Source of the DNA: Orthonyx spaldingii
Taxonomy: Eukaryota > Chordata > Aves > Passeriformes > Orthonychidae
Assembly (NCBI GenBank): GCA_013397795.1
Contig: VZTJ01002648.1
Coordinates: 372,001 to 436,000 of the forward strand
Direction of reading: 5' to 3'
Length of the DNA stretch: 64,000 nt
The notes beneath the pieces are model-generated. The model made no database searches. It was given only the letters and a program-made list of their open reading frames with translations, and was not told the origin of the DNA. Both the position numbers and the translations under genes were made by a program. This document shows positions 11,901 through 24,217 of this stretch, in pieces (position 1 is the stretch's first letter; each line of letters starts with the position of its first letter).

Positions 11901-14900
11901 CTGGCATTCTCCAGACAGGAAGGTGAAGACCAGCGTGTGTCTGGAAAGATCCTGAACGATCTGTCAGCCTGGGCAAGAACAGTTCATCCACTGCAGCTTT
12001 TGCAGCTCCTGGGTGAACGCAGGAAAATGAAGCCCTTTGCACTCAGAGTAGTTGGAGTTAAGTCTAAGGGAGTCAGCTAAACTCTCCTCTTGTGGAAAGA
12101 CAGAACACAATCCCTGCTGGAATTGTGATAGTGTGAAGACACTGGAAATGGCAGCAAAAGAGGCCTTTTCCCTTCCCTGAGAGAAGGAGTAGCCTCGCCA
12201 AAAGCCGCCCAGCTAATGTGAACAGGAAAAAAGTTTTATTCAAATGCATTAAACAACATCAAAACAAGAGTTCTGTGGGGGGGAAAAAAAAGTCATTCTG
12301 CAGTGCTTTACCATAAACCTTCAGTACAGAACTGATTAGCTGCATAATAATACAGCTTTGTATGCAATAGGTCTTAATCTTAACAAATATCTCCAAGTCT
12401 GACCTTTTATGTCATTCTGGATATTACTTTTTATTTGGTAGTCTTTTTTGCAAGGCAATATTGTGTCTAATATTTTTGGTAGAATACTTTTTCCAGCAGC
12501 TCAGTGCTTTCTGTATGAACCATTATCTGTTCAGAGCTTAATCTATTTCACTTAGAATACAAAAAAAAAAAAAAAAGACTGAAAATTCAGGCTTGTCTTA
12601 TCAGTACAGCTTTACAGCCAGAGGAAGGACTAAATCTCCTTAATAAAAATTCTGTTAGTTAATGCTTGAAATGGTACTTACCATAAAGGCTGTAGATAAT
12701 TTGATTGTATGAGAATGGCTTCTATTTGTATGAGCATATTTGGTGATATTTAGAAAAAAAAAAAAAGAAAGGAAAGGAAAAATTGAAGAAAAGAGAGTAA
12801 ACAGAAGAAATTTGTGAGCACGTATGCCTTAATGTGCATCAAGTTTGCCCCCTATGGAAATTTTGAATACAGGTGACCAGAAAAGGTTTTAAATGTTGGA
12901 GACTCTGACACAACAGATGTTTCTGTACTGTGCATTAGAACAAGCAACAGCAGCATCAGCACCAGGGTTTCTTTAAGTGGCTGAATGGTTTAAAATCCTG
13001 TGTGCAGTGGAGGAATTGCAGCTTTTATGTTGCTTTAAGCAGTGTCAGGAAAACAGGAGCAGTGCCCTGGTGAATCAGCAGCTGTGATCCACACACAGGG
13101 GTGTGGCCAAGGTGTGTTCACGTCGCTCAGTGAAGCACAGATTCCTTCAGCAAAACTTTGCATTATCTGAGCAGTCCCAATGAAACTTTATTTTGATTAA
13201 AAGAGGTTGTTGTTCCATGTAGCACATTTAAAGATATGTTTAAACAATCCAAACTATAATTTATACTTGAAATATATACAGGTTACTATCTATAGTTTGA
13301 AACTTGTAATTTTTCTATTTGGAACACAAAGTAGCCCATACACTGGGGTTACTCATTTGCCTAAGTTAATTGCTTATTGTTTACTTTTTTGCTTCAGTTG
13401 GAGTTTTATTTACCTTTTTTAAAAAAAAAAAGTTAATTTTTATCATTCTTAATGCTGATTTGTCAGATAGTATTTTAAATGGAGCCTAGATTTCAAAGCA
13501 CTCATTAGTGTATTTGCCAGCCTAATGGCTGATCCTTTGAAATTCTTCATAGAGGTGTAAGACATTGAATCTCCTTTTTGGAATTTGAATTATAATAATG
13601 ATATTAGAAATCTGAGTCTAGGTTTCTTAATTATCAAGGCGTGACATTTACATTCTGTGTTTGTGATTGACAAAACTCTGCTCAAAGAGCTTGCAGGATG
13701 ATTTTCTTCACATTGTAGAAAGAGCTCCTAATGTAGGTTTGGGCATCTTACAATGAGAGAAATTTAATTATGAAAATCTGATGAAATGCACTTTTACAGA
13801 TTTTATAAAAGAATGCCATTTAAAAACCCTTATCTTTGAATGGGAAAGATTTAGGTAAACCATTATATCATCTATTGTCAAGCCTTTAATATTCCCTTTT
13901 GTTATCTGACTAGAAGAAATTTTCCATTTTTCTTTTCTCCTTGTGAGATTCGTGAGCCTTACTAAATGTTGGGTCACCCAGGGCAGAACCTTTTTCTGCA
14001 CTTTGAAACAAGAATATGAATGCTTTTTCCACTTGTATTATAAGTAATGATAAAGAGAGAGATGAATGCCAAAATCCGCAACCCCGCCTTCGTAAAAGAA
14101 GTATACATTTATTATAAAGCTGTGACTTTGAGCAAGATCCCGAGTTGAACCCCCATGAAAATGTGCTACTGTTCCAGGGATTTTCAATCAACAAAAAAGT
14201 GCTGTGCTGCCAAAGGTTTCAGTTCATGACATTAATGCAGAGAGTAGCATAATGATATACACTGTGGTTCTTTGCTAGAAAAAAAAAAAACAACCCTGGG
14301 CTGTAGCTCATCAGCATTTATATTTTTTTTTTGCCTTTAAAATAATAAAAAGATCCTCAGTGTTTGTGAGAAATCCACGCTGCCCTTTGCATGACTGTGT
14401 TGTGGTACATCATGTGAATACACCTGAAGTGACACTTGGGGCAAGTGGGTGATGGAACTGGGAAAGTTACTGAGCAAATCTATAGCAGCGACATTTGACT
14501 TGCATATTGCACTAGTGTATCAAAATATTAGTGTCTGCTTTCATTTGTAATTTAAGCATGAAGGGTTTTATTCCTAAAAAATAAAAATATTGTGACTTTG
14601 ACGTTATTTTGACATCTGAAAATATAATTGCAGTATTGAAACACCATTTAAAAAGATAGCACTAGGAATTTTTCAGCAACAGTGAAACAATGTTCTGAAT
14701 TCATAGGTGAAAATGCCCCAAGGCTTCTAATTTCTGTGAACACAGGTAAATAGAAAGCCAGGATTTAAAATTACTCTTACCTGATTAGTTCTAACAGAAA
14801 TTATTAAAGACTCCAGGTTTCATGTTGGTTTAGCATTTCATCAAGCACAGGAGTAAGTCCATTGCATGATGTGCCTCAGAGCCAGCAGCCTCTCCTTTAG

Positions 14901-15589
14901 TCTGCTCTTGACACTTTTGTTTGAGAAGGAGAGCTAAATCTATTGGCTGTCCTACAGACAAAACTCTGTAAAGGGTCTGGAAACACAGAAGTCATCTAAA
15001 CAACTCGGCTTTCCAGCATGTGTAGCTCTTTATGAGATTGGTTTGTTTGACTGTATCAGTATTATTTATGTGAAAAAAGTTTATTATTAACACCTGATGT
15101 AGTGGAACTACGTTCCATTGAAATAAAAGCATGATTTAATTTCTGCTTTTTAAATTATGCCATGAGTTATACCTTTGTGATTGTTTTATGGGATTCAGTC
15201 CTCTCAAGAAACAGCATTAATCTGTTTTTCCATTGATGGCTTGGGTTTCAAATCAGTCCTTCAATTAATGCATTTATTGGGTTCAGCTGATATCATCAGT
15301 TTGATGGAAATTCAGCAGTCAGTGCAAATGTGGTTACCTGGGCCCAGAGGAATGAGTCCCCCAGAACAACTTATCTAAGGGAGCAGGAGAGATTCTTCAA
15401 AACAAATCTATTTGGCAAAATTACAAATGGATACTATATGAAGGCTCCTCTGCACAGAGCCCTTTTGGTTTTTTCATGGTCAAAATGTACAAGATACCGT
15501 TTATCTGTATTAGTATGCAGGAAAACTGGAAATGAAAAAATCTCTGTTTCTCTAGCTCATAAAGTACTTCTTATATTTTTACCCTTAAT
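11901..15589. other. Non-coding stretch, no gene seen
   Basis: AT-rich sequence with A runs at 12561-12576 and near 12751-12763 and 14280. Open frames are 94 codons or shorter, without motifs. A purine-rich patch (GAAAGGAAAGG type) follows the A run near 12765-12800. No named transposon was recognised. Confidence 0.55.
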
Positions 15590-15740
15590 TTTGTAGATGG
15601 GAAATCCGTGTAAATCAGCTAATTTCTATTAATGCAATTAAGCTGTTGATTTTGCCAATAATTAAAGTGAAGACTAAGCAAAGCCTAAGATTATCTCACA
15701 CGGAGGCAGAAATGAGATGGTGTTTAAATTGCCAAGATGT
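15590..15740. promoter_or_regulatory. Candidate conserved non-coding block
   Basis: A compact, non-repetitive stretch with clustered homeodomain-type cores (ctaattt, ctattaatgc, caattaag, aataatta) and a GATA-family-like 'gattatctc' near 15690. There is no open frame of note. Texture resembles vertebrate conserved non-coding elements, but conservation is untested. Confidence 0.25.
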
Positions 15741-17663
15741 AAAGTAATTTTTAAAGTTTAGAGGGAAAATATCTTTCACGAGATGAACTTTTTGGTCTGG
15801 CAAAATGAGCAATATCGCTAAATACCCCTTTCTGTATTAAATGAGTATTAAACATCCCAATGTTGAGATCAGGAATATCAAACAGGGTTATATCACGTTT
15901 CTTCATGTCCACGGGTGCACTGTGGAGCACTCTAGGTTTGGATCCCTCGAGAAAAGATTGAGTGTTAACTCAGTTTTATAGAGACTTTCATGCTTGCTTT
16001 GCATTCTCTCATCCACATATGTCTTTTTTATTATCTTAAGGCTTTTAAATTAAAGAGGGAAGAAAAAGCCTCCATGGACAGGAAATCAGGAAATCACCTT
16101 TTAGACATCTCGGTACCATGAGCTTTGTCCTTGAGAGCAGCTGAGGCTTTTTGCACTGCGAAGGCAGAATTACCTGTAACAAAGTATTTTTAAACACATG
16201 TTATGGCAGGGCAGGCAGCTGCTGTCGGCGGGAGTCCTTGCCTCACCGCTGTGCTCAGCAGTTCCCGCACACTTCTTAAAGGCAGCGGGGCACAGAAGGC
16301 AACTTGAACACGTTGTTTTTGTATTATTCCTTTCCCTCCACTCAGTGTTATCCAAGTGATTGTCTTCTGATCGCAAGAAAATTACAGAAGACCCAACAGA
16401 ATGTAGCTGAGTTGAAGTTTAATCTCCAGGAAAATGTTTCGTTCTTAAATTAATGTTCATGCAAACCACAGAGAAATAAAACTCTGAGGGTATTATTTGG
16501 AACAAGAATGACCAATTATCTATGATACAAAACATTTTCCTTTTTTCCTTTTTCACCTAGAATAGGAACTTCTCATCTTTAACCTGTTTTTTCAGTTCTG
16601 TGTAATGCCAGTGTATTATTGTAATAATAACTAGTGGATAATTATTTTCAGTAGCATTCCAGCTAAAAATATCCGTGGGGTTACAAAACTAAGAAAGTAA
16701 ATCCAATTTATATTATAAATGTAAATAAATAACACAAATTATTATCTTTAATTTACTTTAAATATAAATAAAAAGATAAATATGAATTTACATTATAAAT
16801 TTACCACATACTTATGTAAGCTACTGTGCACTCATTAAATATTGTTAAACTGCAGAGGTTAGCAGTCGTTTATTTTTTGCTTTCAAAAATCAGAAGATAA
16901 AAGTGATTGTAAAATCATTATCTCAAGGCAATATTGTATCCATCTGCTCACCTTGCAGCATCCTCCATCGTATCATTCAAAATTTTCTCTTGTCATCTGT
17001 CAGACTGCTGACTTCTGTGCTACTCTGCAAACCTTACACTTGATCACCCAGTTATTAGATTGACCAAATATTCATATTTCTTTGTTTTGTAGTGCAAGTC
17101 TATTCCCGTCAGAAAATTTAATAGATTTTTCAATGCGTAAAATAATTCTATAATCAACATGATATTCTAAAATTCACATAAATACTCATGTAGTATTCTG
17201 ATTAAGAAGTGTGGAAATTTTTGAAGTAATGCATTTCCCCAAATGCTGATGTCATGATTCAAAGTTTGGGAAATGTTTCAGTCATTTTGACAATCCAGAA
17301 TAGAATTATATCATCACATATAAATAAGGATTTATAGCATTATTTAATTAGGTGGAACAGTCTCTTCAAGTTTGTTTATTTCAGAAGTAATTTTCTGATT
17401 GAGCAGTACAGAGTGTTCCCAAGTAATGTGTGTCTGTGCAACTTCTCAAGGGAGAGCCAAGCTCCAGAAATGACTGGTTTGCCTCTGCTGGTTTCTGTAG
17501 TCACTCCTAGGTCTTCTGGAACTGAGACAGTGTTAGTTTTGTCTACTTTTCACCTCTTTGTGTTTCCTATGAATATTCAATCAAAAAGAAAGTTTGCTAA
17601 GTCCCATGGAGTTATACCTGCCAGGAGCTCCTGCTCACACAAAGAGGGAATATTTGGTCCTGA
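15741..17663. other. Non-coding stretch; small GC/CpG-richer patch and AT-rich patch
   Basis: A GC-richer patch with several CpGs lies at about 16160-16320 but is far too short and sparse to be called a CpG island. An AT-rich patch follows, with two near-identical 16-mers at 16705-16720 and 16785-16800 (one mismatch). No gene or named repeat is recognised. Confidence 0.5.
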
Positions 17664-17760
17664 GGAACCCTCTCTAGCAGAGCTGCTTGAGAAGGAGATT
17701 TAGACAGGATGACCTTTAAAGGTCCCTCCTGAACTCAAATTTTCTGATTTTGTGGTTCTC
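17664..17760 (+). mobile_element. CR1: CR1 LINE 3'-end fragment (plus strand)
   Basis: The sequence has the CR1 3' signature in plus orientation: 'gagctgcttgagaaggag', then 'ttagacaggatgacctttaa' and 'aggtccctcctgaactcaaa', ending in 'tctgattttgtggttctc', a degenerate form of the terminal ATTCTGTG repeats. It abuts, 3' end to 3' end, the minus-strand CR1 starting at 17761. The 5' boundary is approximate. Confidence 0.75.
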
Positions 17761-18502
17761 TATAGAATCCTGGAATGCTTTGGGTTGGACGGGACTTTTA
17801 AAGGTCACATAGTTCACCCCCCATGCAGTCAACAGGGACACCTTCAACTGGGTCAGGTTGCTCAGAGCCCGGTGTCTGACCTGACCTTTCATGTTTGCAG
17901 GGTTGGGACATCCACCATCTCTCTGGGAAATCCTCCAGTGTTTCACCATTCTAGTTGTAAAAAAACCCTTTTTTGTATCTACTCTGCATCTACCACTACC
18001 CTGTGTCCTGTTGCCACAGGCCCTACTAAAAAGTCTCTCCATCTCTCTTACAAGCCCCCTTTAAGTACTGAAAGTGCTGCGTTAAGGTGTTCCCAGAGGC
18101 TTCTCTTCTCCAGGCTNGTTTGCAGGGTTGGGACATCCACCATCTCTCTGGGAAATCCTCCAGTGTTTCACCATTCTAGTTGTAAAAAAACCCTTTTTTG
18201 TATCTACTCTGCATCTACCACTACCCTGTGTCCTGTTGCCACAGGCCCTACTAAAAAGTCTCTCCATCTCTCTTACAAGCCCCCTTTAAGTACTGAAAGT
18301 GCTGCGTTAAGGTGTTCCCAGAGGCTTCTCTTCTCCAGGCTCATCTGCTCCAGCTCTCTCAGCCTGTGCTCACGGGAGAGGTGCTCCTACCCTCTGAGCA
18401 CCTTCATGGTCCTGCTCTCACCTGCTGTGACGCATCCAGGTCTGTCCCAGAGCTGGACTCCAGGTGAGGTCTCACCAGACTGGAGTGGAGAGGAGTAGCT
18501 AA
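17761..18502 (-). mobile_element. CR1: CR1 LINE, 5'-truncated, minus strand, split by an N
   Basis: Reading the minus strand, the element ends at 17761 with the CR1 tail (plus-strand 'tatagaatcctggaatgctt' then 'tgggttggacgggactttta'). The body carries typical CR1 3' phrases seen in reverse: 'cagctctctcagcctgtgct' at about 18351, 'gggagaggtgctcctaccct' at about 18374, and 'agagctggactccaggtgag' near 18450. A 224-bp segment occurs twice around the N at 18117. Removing one copy restores a continuous CR1, so the true element is probably about 517 bp. No intact reverse-transcriptase frame is present. A 248-codon plus-strand frame across it is antisense to the element and an artefact. Confidence 0.85.
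17893..18341. repeat. Identical 224-bp direct duplication flanking a single N
   Basis: 17893-18116 and 18118-18341 read identically, both starting 'gtttgcagggttgggacatc' and ending 'ttctcttctccaggct', with one N at 18117 between them (offset 225). This is the form of a scaffold join where overlapping contig ends were placed side by side instead of merged. A genuine recent tandem duplication cannot be strictly excluded. Confidence 0.9.
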
Positions 18503-21500
18503 AGAGACTTTGGGACAATTTCTGGGATTACCTCTCCATCAGACAGAACCCAGGCTGAAGAAAGGAGCAGCCCAGGGATTCTCCAGGGTGCTTGGTCCCC
18601 TGCTGAGTTCTGATGCAGCAAATGGCTGCAGTGAAAGAGGTGACATAACCAGTCCTGTGCTTACGTGAGCACAAAGATTGTGTTCTTCTAGTAATGAAAC
18701 TTGTACATGGATTACAGTGAGAGCTCTCTTTAGCCCAGCTTCTCAGGATACAAAATTGTCTGTCCCCACAACCTATTCATCACTTGGTTTATTCCAATAA
18801 GACCATGAAGCTTTGAGAGGGTGCACCATCTGTTTCACACTGTGGAACTCATTGGTGCCAGCAGAAGACAGTATGGATATAGCCAGAGATAATTATCCCT
18901 CCCTAAAGGATAACCAGTTCTTTCCAAGCCATTTGATACAGATTGTTGACTTCCTCTCATTTTTAAATCTCCTTTTCTACATCTCCTTTTCTAAATCATA
19001 GGAGAAGGTGTGAAGATTTTACAGCACACAGCCTTCTTCGCAACGATTTAGTAATTTTCTCTTTAATGGTGACCCTGGTTGTCTAAAGAGAAAAGCAGTT
19101 AAATACCTGTTTGATAGTCTGTTTCCTGTACTTCTTGCATCATTGTCAGCTGAGTGTGCTTCACTTGTCTTTTGTAGATTTGTCTTCAGAACAAAAAAGA
19201 AAAAAAGCTTAGCTGTGTTCCATTAAAAAGATTTTTTTCTCCATATGTCACTTATAAACTATGGCTTTCATTGATAAAGTCACAAAGCATATTGCCAGGT
19301 ATCAAATAACAGGTTTAAAATAGCAAAAAAAGACCAAAAGTATAGGGAAGTGATGCTTATGTAGTGCATAAATTTATGGAAGCCTTGTTTAGCTATTGCA
19401 ATAATGGGGCTTTTCAAAACCACAATCAGTGTTTCTAGAACACAGGGGTAGACAGAGGTTCTTTCCCTGGCGTCCAACTCATAATGCTCTTACCTTTCAT
19501 GCTTTTGGATTGTGTCTGGCGACACACTGAAATTACACAGTGCAAGTTTTGTTTAATGTTTTTGTTTAGCTCTCTCTTTTCCTGAATTTGCTTGGTTAAT
19601 CCCCCCTCACATTAAAGGTGTTACTTTCTCCTTCATTCTACTATTCAGCCTGCTCGTGTCTTACTAACTCTCCCTGTTTACATCTTTGTAGGAGGCTCAA
19701 ATGAGCTGCTTTTCTTCCTTAGACACTGCGATAACAAAGTCTCTCATTCATTGTGTGCTCAGATTCTGATTCACTTTACAAAAGTTGGGTTGTTTTTTTT
19801 TCCTGGCATGCTTCTACCGTGAGGCAGACAAATAGCCATTTGAATTGAAGAAAACTAAATTTGAATATTTAAAAAAAATTCGTCTGTACCTACAACTTCA
19901 AGTTTGGAACAGTAAAAATGCAATACAATAAAATGCATTTCTTTGATCCTTTGATGCTTACAATAATGTGAGAATCTTTCTCTCAGGTTAGTCTATACTA
20001 TAGTTCCTGCTTTCGCAATTCCCTTGAAATAAATGTCTTTTTTATTTGTTTAATTTCCTATTTTTGGACCTGTCACCAGTTTTTGTAGACTCATGTCCAT
20101 ATCACAATGTCACAATTTAACTTACTGTTTAGGGGTTTTTTAATTTGATTAGAGAGGTTGACCCTGACTTTGGGCTAGAAACCAACCATTTTCTGCCTCT
20201 GAAGGGTGTATTTCCATGACATGGTGTAATACTCTTGTGCACTATGTTTTTCTCAGCTTCAGGCTTCCATCCTCCAGGTTTAAATAGAGTTATTTAAAGC
20301 TGATGCTATCTTTTTAGTAAAACCTGCATCAAATATTCTGTAGTTACTCAGTAAGTTCTCTCAACTCATTCTGTTCTTCTGAATAATTTCTTTTCAGACT
20401 CCCATATGCATTGACATGTCTAGATTTTTGCACATAATAACAAATTATGTACAAAATTTGCTGCTGTCCAGTTCTCCATCAGTGAATTCTATCATTTAGT
20501 GAGGAACCAGTCATGTGATGTTTACAACTACCTTTGGTTGAAACAGTGCAAAAGAGTTTGGAGATACTCGGGAGAACCTGAAACTTCTCAAGGGATGATT
20601 TTATCGAACTCACAGAGCGGGAGCTCATTAAAGTAATCAGCTTATTTAGACAATCTTATGGTCCTGGTATGGTGACTTCAGATGGATTGAGCTAAGACTC
20701 CCTGGCCAGTTTGTTGTCCTGCTGAGTTCCTGTATCCAGCTGGCCCGTAGTTCTGCATGGTGACTCCAATTTATGTGTGATGTTTCCTTTGATTATTTTA
20801 AGTTGTGTGCAAAACACCCCACTGTTTCACCAGGAGAGAGCCATGTGGGACAACTCTTTCATCTGCAGGAGGTCTCTTCTGACAAAGTGTCTTCTTGTCT
20901 GAAAATTGGGAGAATTTGTTCCTAAACCAGGATCTACCTGGGGAAGCTGCTAGGACACTCCTGTCCCTCTCTCAATGTTATCAAAATATTGAAGGATTCA
21001 GGGAGTGCCTGTCAGGTGGTAAACGCTTGGCACAGGCTGCCTGAGGGGATCACTGGGACTGGCTGAAGGTCTCACCTGGAGAATTCCTGTACCAGTCACC
21101 TGCTGAGCTGTGGGGTCAATTAGGGTTTCAGTTCATCACCTCCTCTCAAGCTGCTCCCTGCTTCCCACGGAGGGGAGCTGCTAAATTTCCTGGGTGATAT
21201 CCTTCATTCCCACGTGTTTGCTGACAGCCTTTTCTAGTGCTAGCTCTGGTATTACCTAGTACTTTATGGAGCTTTCAAAAACAAACAAAAAGCATACAGA
21301 GTAACTGTTTGCTGAGCTGGGATATTGTGTTTCTCAGTGCTTGGACATGATTCTTCTCACACATACCTGCAATGTTGCCATCTGTCATCATATTTTAAGG
21401 GGTGATGAATGTCCTTCTCTAACTGAAACAGCTTTACATTCCTCAGCCCACAAAAACGCAGTGCCAGGAAAAAGCAGTAACATTTAATAATGTGCTACTA

Positions 21501-22803
21501 TAGTAATTTCTGCTTAGCTGTTCTAAATGAGAAAAAATTGTGGAGAATACAAATTCTTAGGTTTGCCTGCCTATAGGATGTAGATATACTCAAGGTGAAA
21601 AGTGACATTTCATACTCCATCATCTGAGTTTTTCATCTAATGTGACTCAAAAACCCCACGTAATTATATATTTCAGGTAAAAATTGGTTTTAATAAAGCA
21701 TTGAAAGTTTCAGAAAAATGAAACAAAAGTGAGCTGAAAAAATTGCACTAACAGAAAAGCCTTCAAAGTAAACCCAACAAGGTGATAGAAAAACCCAAAA
21801 CATTGTGACTTAGATCTGTGAAAATATTTTTTATTTGCAATTGATTTAAAATTTGATGCTTAAAAAAAATGAACTGAATAACCTGAAGAGAAAATGAAAT
21901 TTTTCTTGTAGTCAAAACAAATAATTTCACATCAATTCAGGACTCTTATCAGCACTAGAGATGTTTCAGAACAGGCTGTTTAGGTAAACAACTGTCAGGT
22001 TTATGATCAAAATCTGTACGGAAACATAAAATAATGGGTGATCCTAGACTGTTTCCAGTCAGTGTTTGTGATTAGGTAAATGTGTTTAGCAGATATTTAT
22101 CAGGCCTCCAGCATGCATTTGAGTTCTGCAATGCAGCTCTGCCAGCATAGCTCCCAGGTGGAGAGCAGCCATTGGGCCAGTGTGTGTTTCTCTGGGTGTT
22201 CCATGCCACAGAGATTGCTGGATAGTCACTTTTGGAACTGCTTAGATGTGAGTTTTCTTTGCACAGGGAGGGTGCCTGCAAGAGGAGGCAAATGGAACAT
22301 ATTTCCTTCACACAGCTGTGTTTGGAGTTGTTTGGATGTGAATCAGAGCATGCTGAGTTGCTGGGATTTCAGTTTTAGTTTTTCCAGCTCATGATTTTAA
22401 TTAATTACTTCTCTTTTCCTCGTAATTAATTCTTTCTTTTGCTTTTATGATCCCTCAGTCTCACCCTCTATTTTTGGTTTCCTGTAACGCATATATCACC
22501 ATATTTTCAGCCTGCATACGCAGTTTGCAATTTTGGTGCCGGTCCAAACCCTCAATTAGGTAAGCCATATGTTCAGAAAAGCAGCCTCAGAGTACAGCAG
22601 ATCAAGGAATCAGAGCCCTGCAGTAACGTTCAGCTTACACACTCCTCACTGCCTATCTCTCCTTTTTTGAATGTGGTAAAGTGCAGAGCGTTGGGGATAC
22701 CTGATGAACTGTTCTTTGCAGTCCAAAATCTTCACCTCTTGCATGGTAAAACTGGTTACTGAGCCAATAGGTGTTCATGGTTATGCACATTATCGTGTGT
22801 CTG
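18503..22803. other. Non-coding stretch, no gene seen
   Basis: No open frame above about 104 codons has any recognisable feature. A GC-richer segment at about 20820-21200 contains phrases faintly like CR1 ('ggcacaggctgcctgagggg'), but too little to assign. A short direct repeat of 'atctccttttct' occurs near 18967-18992. A hairpin at 22399-22431 is listed separately. Confidence 0.5.
22399..22431. repeat. Perfect 10-bp inverted repeat with pyrimidine loop
   Basis: The left arm AATTAATTAC (22399-22408) and right arm GTAATTAATT (22422-22431) are exact reverse complements, separated by a 13-nt all-pyrimidine loop. Each arm also contains a TAATTA homeodomain core. A binding-site pair is as plausible as a structural hairpin. 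Confidence 0.8.
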
Positions 22804-23072
22804 TGTTGCTGTTGAACCGACAGCGAAGCGAAGGGACACACGAATCTTGAGAGAATGCTGAGTGAGTTTATTTAATTAATAACAGATTTATATACATGCA
22901 AGAAGACTATTCGGATTGGCTAGTGATCATCCACCCCCCTGGATTGATTGGGCCAGGCTCTGACCGCCTGTTTCCAAAAGCCACTCTCAGTAACATGGAA
23001 CTTATCTTATATTTAGTAAACTTCAGTAGAAGAAGGAAAAAATTCCCATGGGAAAGAGTCTGTGCTGTCACA
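22804..23072 (-). mobile_element. Old solo LTR of an endogenous retrovirus (ERVK-like), minus strand
   Basis: About 269 bp bounded by TGT...ACA, related end to end to the LTR at 58559-58816. Shared features are 'tgctgttga.ccga' at one end, 'gtgctgtcaca' at the other, and 'cccatggga' near the latter. Read on the minus strand it has CCAAT boxes (plus-strand attgg at 22947-22951 and 22915-22919), a TATA box (22887-22894) and AATAAA (22867-22872), then a short terminal region. Flanking hexamers tgtctg and aatctg match at only four of six positions, consistent with a decayed target duplication. No gag, pol or env sequence adjoins it, so it is a solo LTR. It is more diverged than the other copy. 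Confidence 0.75.
22867..22894 (-). promoter_or_regulatory. TATA box and AATAAA of the 22.8-kb LTR
   Basis: On the minus strand TATATAAA (22894 to 22887) is followed 14 nt later by AATAAA (22872 to 22867). The close spacing puts the polyadenylation signal upstream of the expected start site, an arrangement known from some class II retroviral LTRs with a very short R region. Activity is not implied. Confidence 0.6.
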
Positions 23073-24217
23073 AATCTGTTGTAATCCTGAGCCAGTACTG
23101 TTTACCCAATTTTCCATAATGCTGTATGGTAATATTAAACCAGGAAGGTGATTAAAGACTGAGCTTTAGCTCCTAAGACAGCCAAATGTCTCTGTCAGGG
23201 ATGTGCAGCTGTGGAAGGTGATGCAGATCTTGATTCTAGGAACAGGAACTGTGGCCCTCAGCTTGAATGCCTTGTTACTGATCAGTGTGGTGGGCTGAAG
23301 GCAGCTCATACTGCCTAAGGAGAGCTTCATTTTCACAGTGTTCTCCAGATCTGAAAAGTGGAATTAATCCATTGCTGCTTCTGTGTGAATAAACTACGAT
23401 AATGATCAACCACACGTATGCTAAAAGCTGTTCAGTAGCCTATGTCTGCTTGAGCAACATTCCATCATGTGTAGTTTCTCTAAAAAAAAAAATCAGTACA
23501 CAAAAACTGGGTTGCTTAATGAAAATATCTAGATAGTGGGTGATTTGTTAAATCTCCCAGTTATAGAATTGCAGTTCTGGCATAAAGGCACACAGAAGTG
23601 CAAGAATCAGCTCTCTGGGGATAGCAGTGAAGTAATTTTTAAACTAAAGGGTTCTTGATTAATATTCTTAACCAGACAAAGGGGATCAATAAAGGTTATA
23701 CAAAATATTACAGGATATTTAATTAATAAGGAAATTAAGACATCCTTAAAGGATCTTTAGTGCACTAAAGTACAGCAAGAAAATTTCAGGAAAAGGAAGA
23801 GAAGTGGACCCCGTCAAGAGGCAATAGTCTTAATTTGCTCCCTGGAGTATTGTGGCTGATAATTGCTCTGGGAAGTTTCTGAATTATGACAAGAATAAGA
23901 ACTTGATTTCATTATAAATATTTTTCTTCTATAATTTTTTTTGCAGTTTTTTAATAAAGGACTCCAGCTACTGTTGGCTAGAATGCAATAAATCTGTGAG
24001 AGATTAAGATGCTTGTTGTACAGTGTTTGCTGCAGTTATGCATCTGCTTCTCTAGAAAATGTCCCTAAAGAAAACTTCTTGGGCAGTCCAAAGCCCACAG
24101 CAATCTTGGAAATCTTACAGAGGAAAAGGGGGCAGTATTTATCAACAGAGTTGATTTTGGGAAGTAGTGGCATAAAGTGCCTCAGCATAGAGGTATTCTG
24201 GTTTCATTTGTCAGTTT
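23073..24217. other. Non-coding stretch, no gene seen
   Basis: No open frame or named repeat of note. Short A run at about 23482. Enhancer-like motif density is unremarkable. Confidence 0.55.

Noticed and set aside
17752..18498. 248-codon plus-strand open frame, the longest in the window
   Set aside because: It runs antisense through a CR1 element, includes the N, and owes its length to the identical 224-bp duplication; not a gene.
20990..21090. CR1-like phrase 'ggcacaggctgcctgagggg'
   Set aside because: Only one phrase matches; neighbouring CR1 landmarks are missing.
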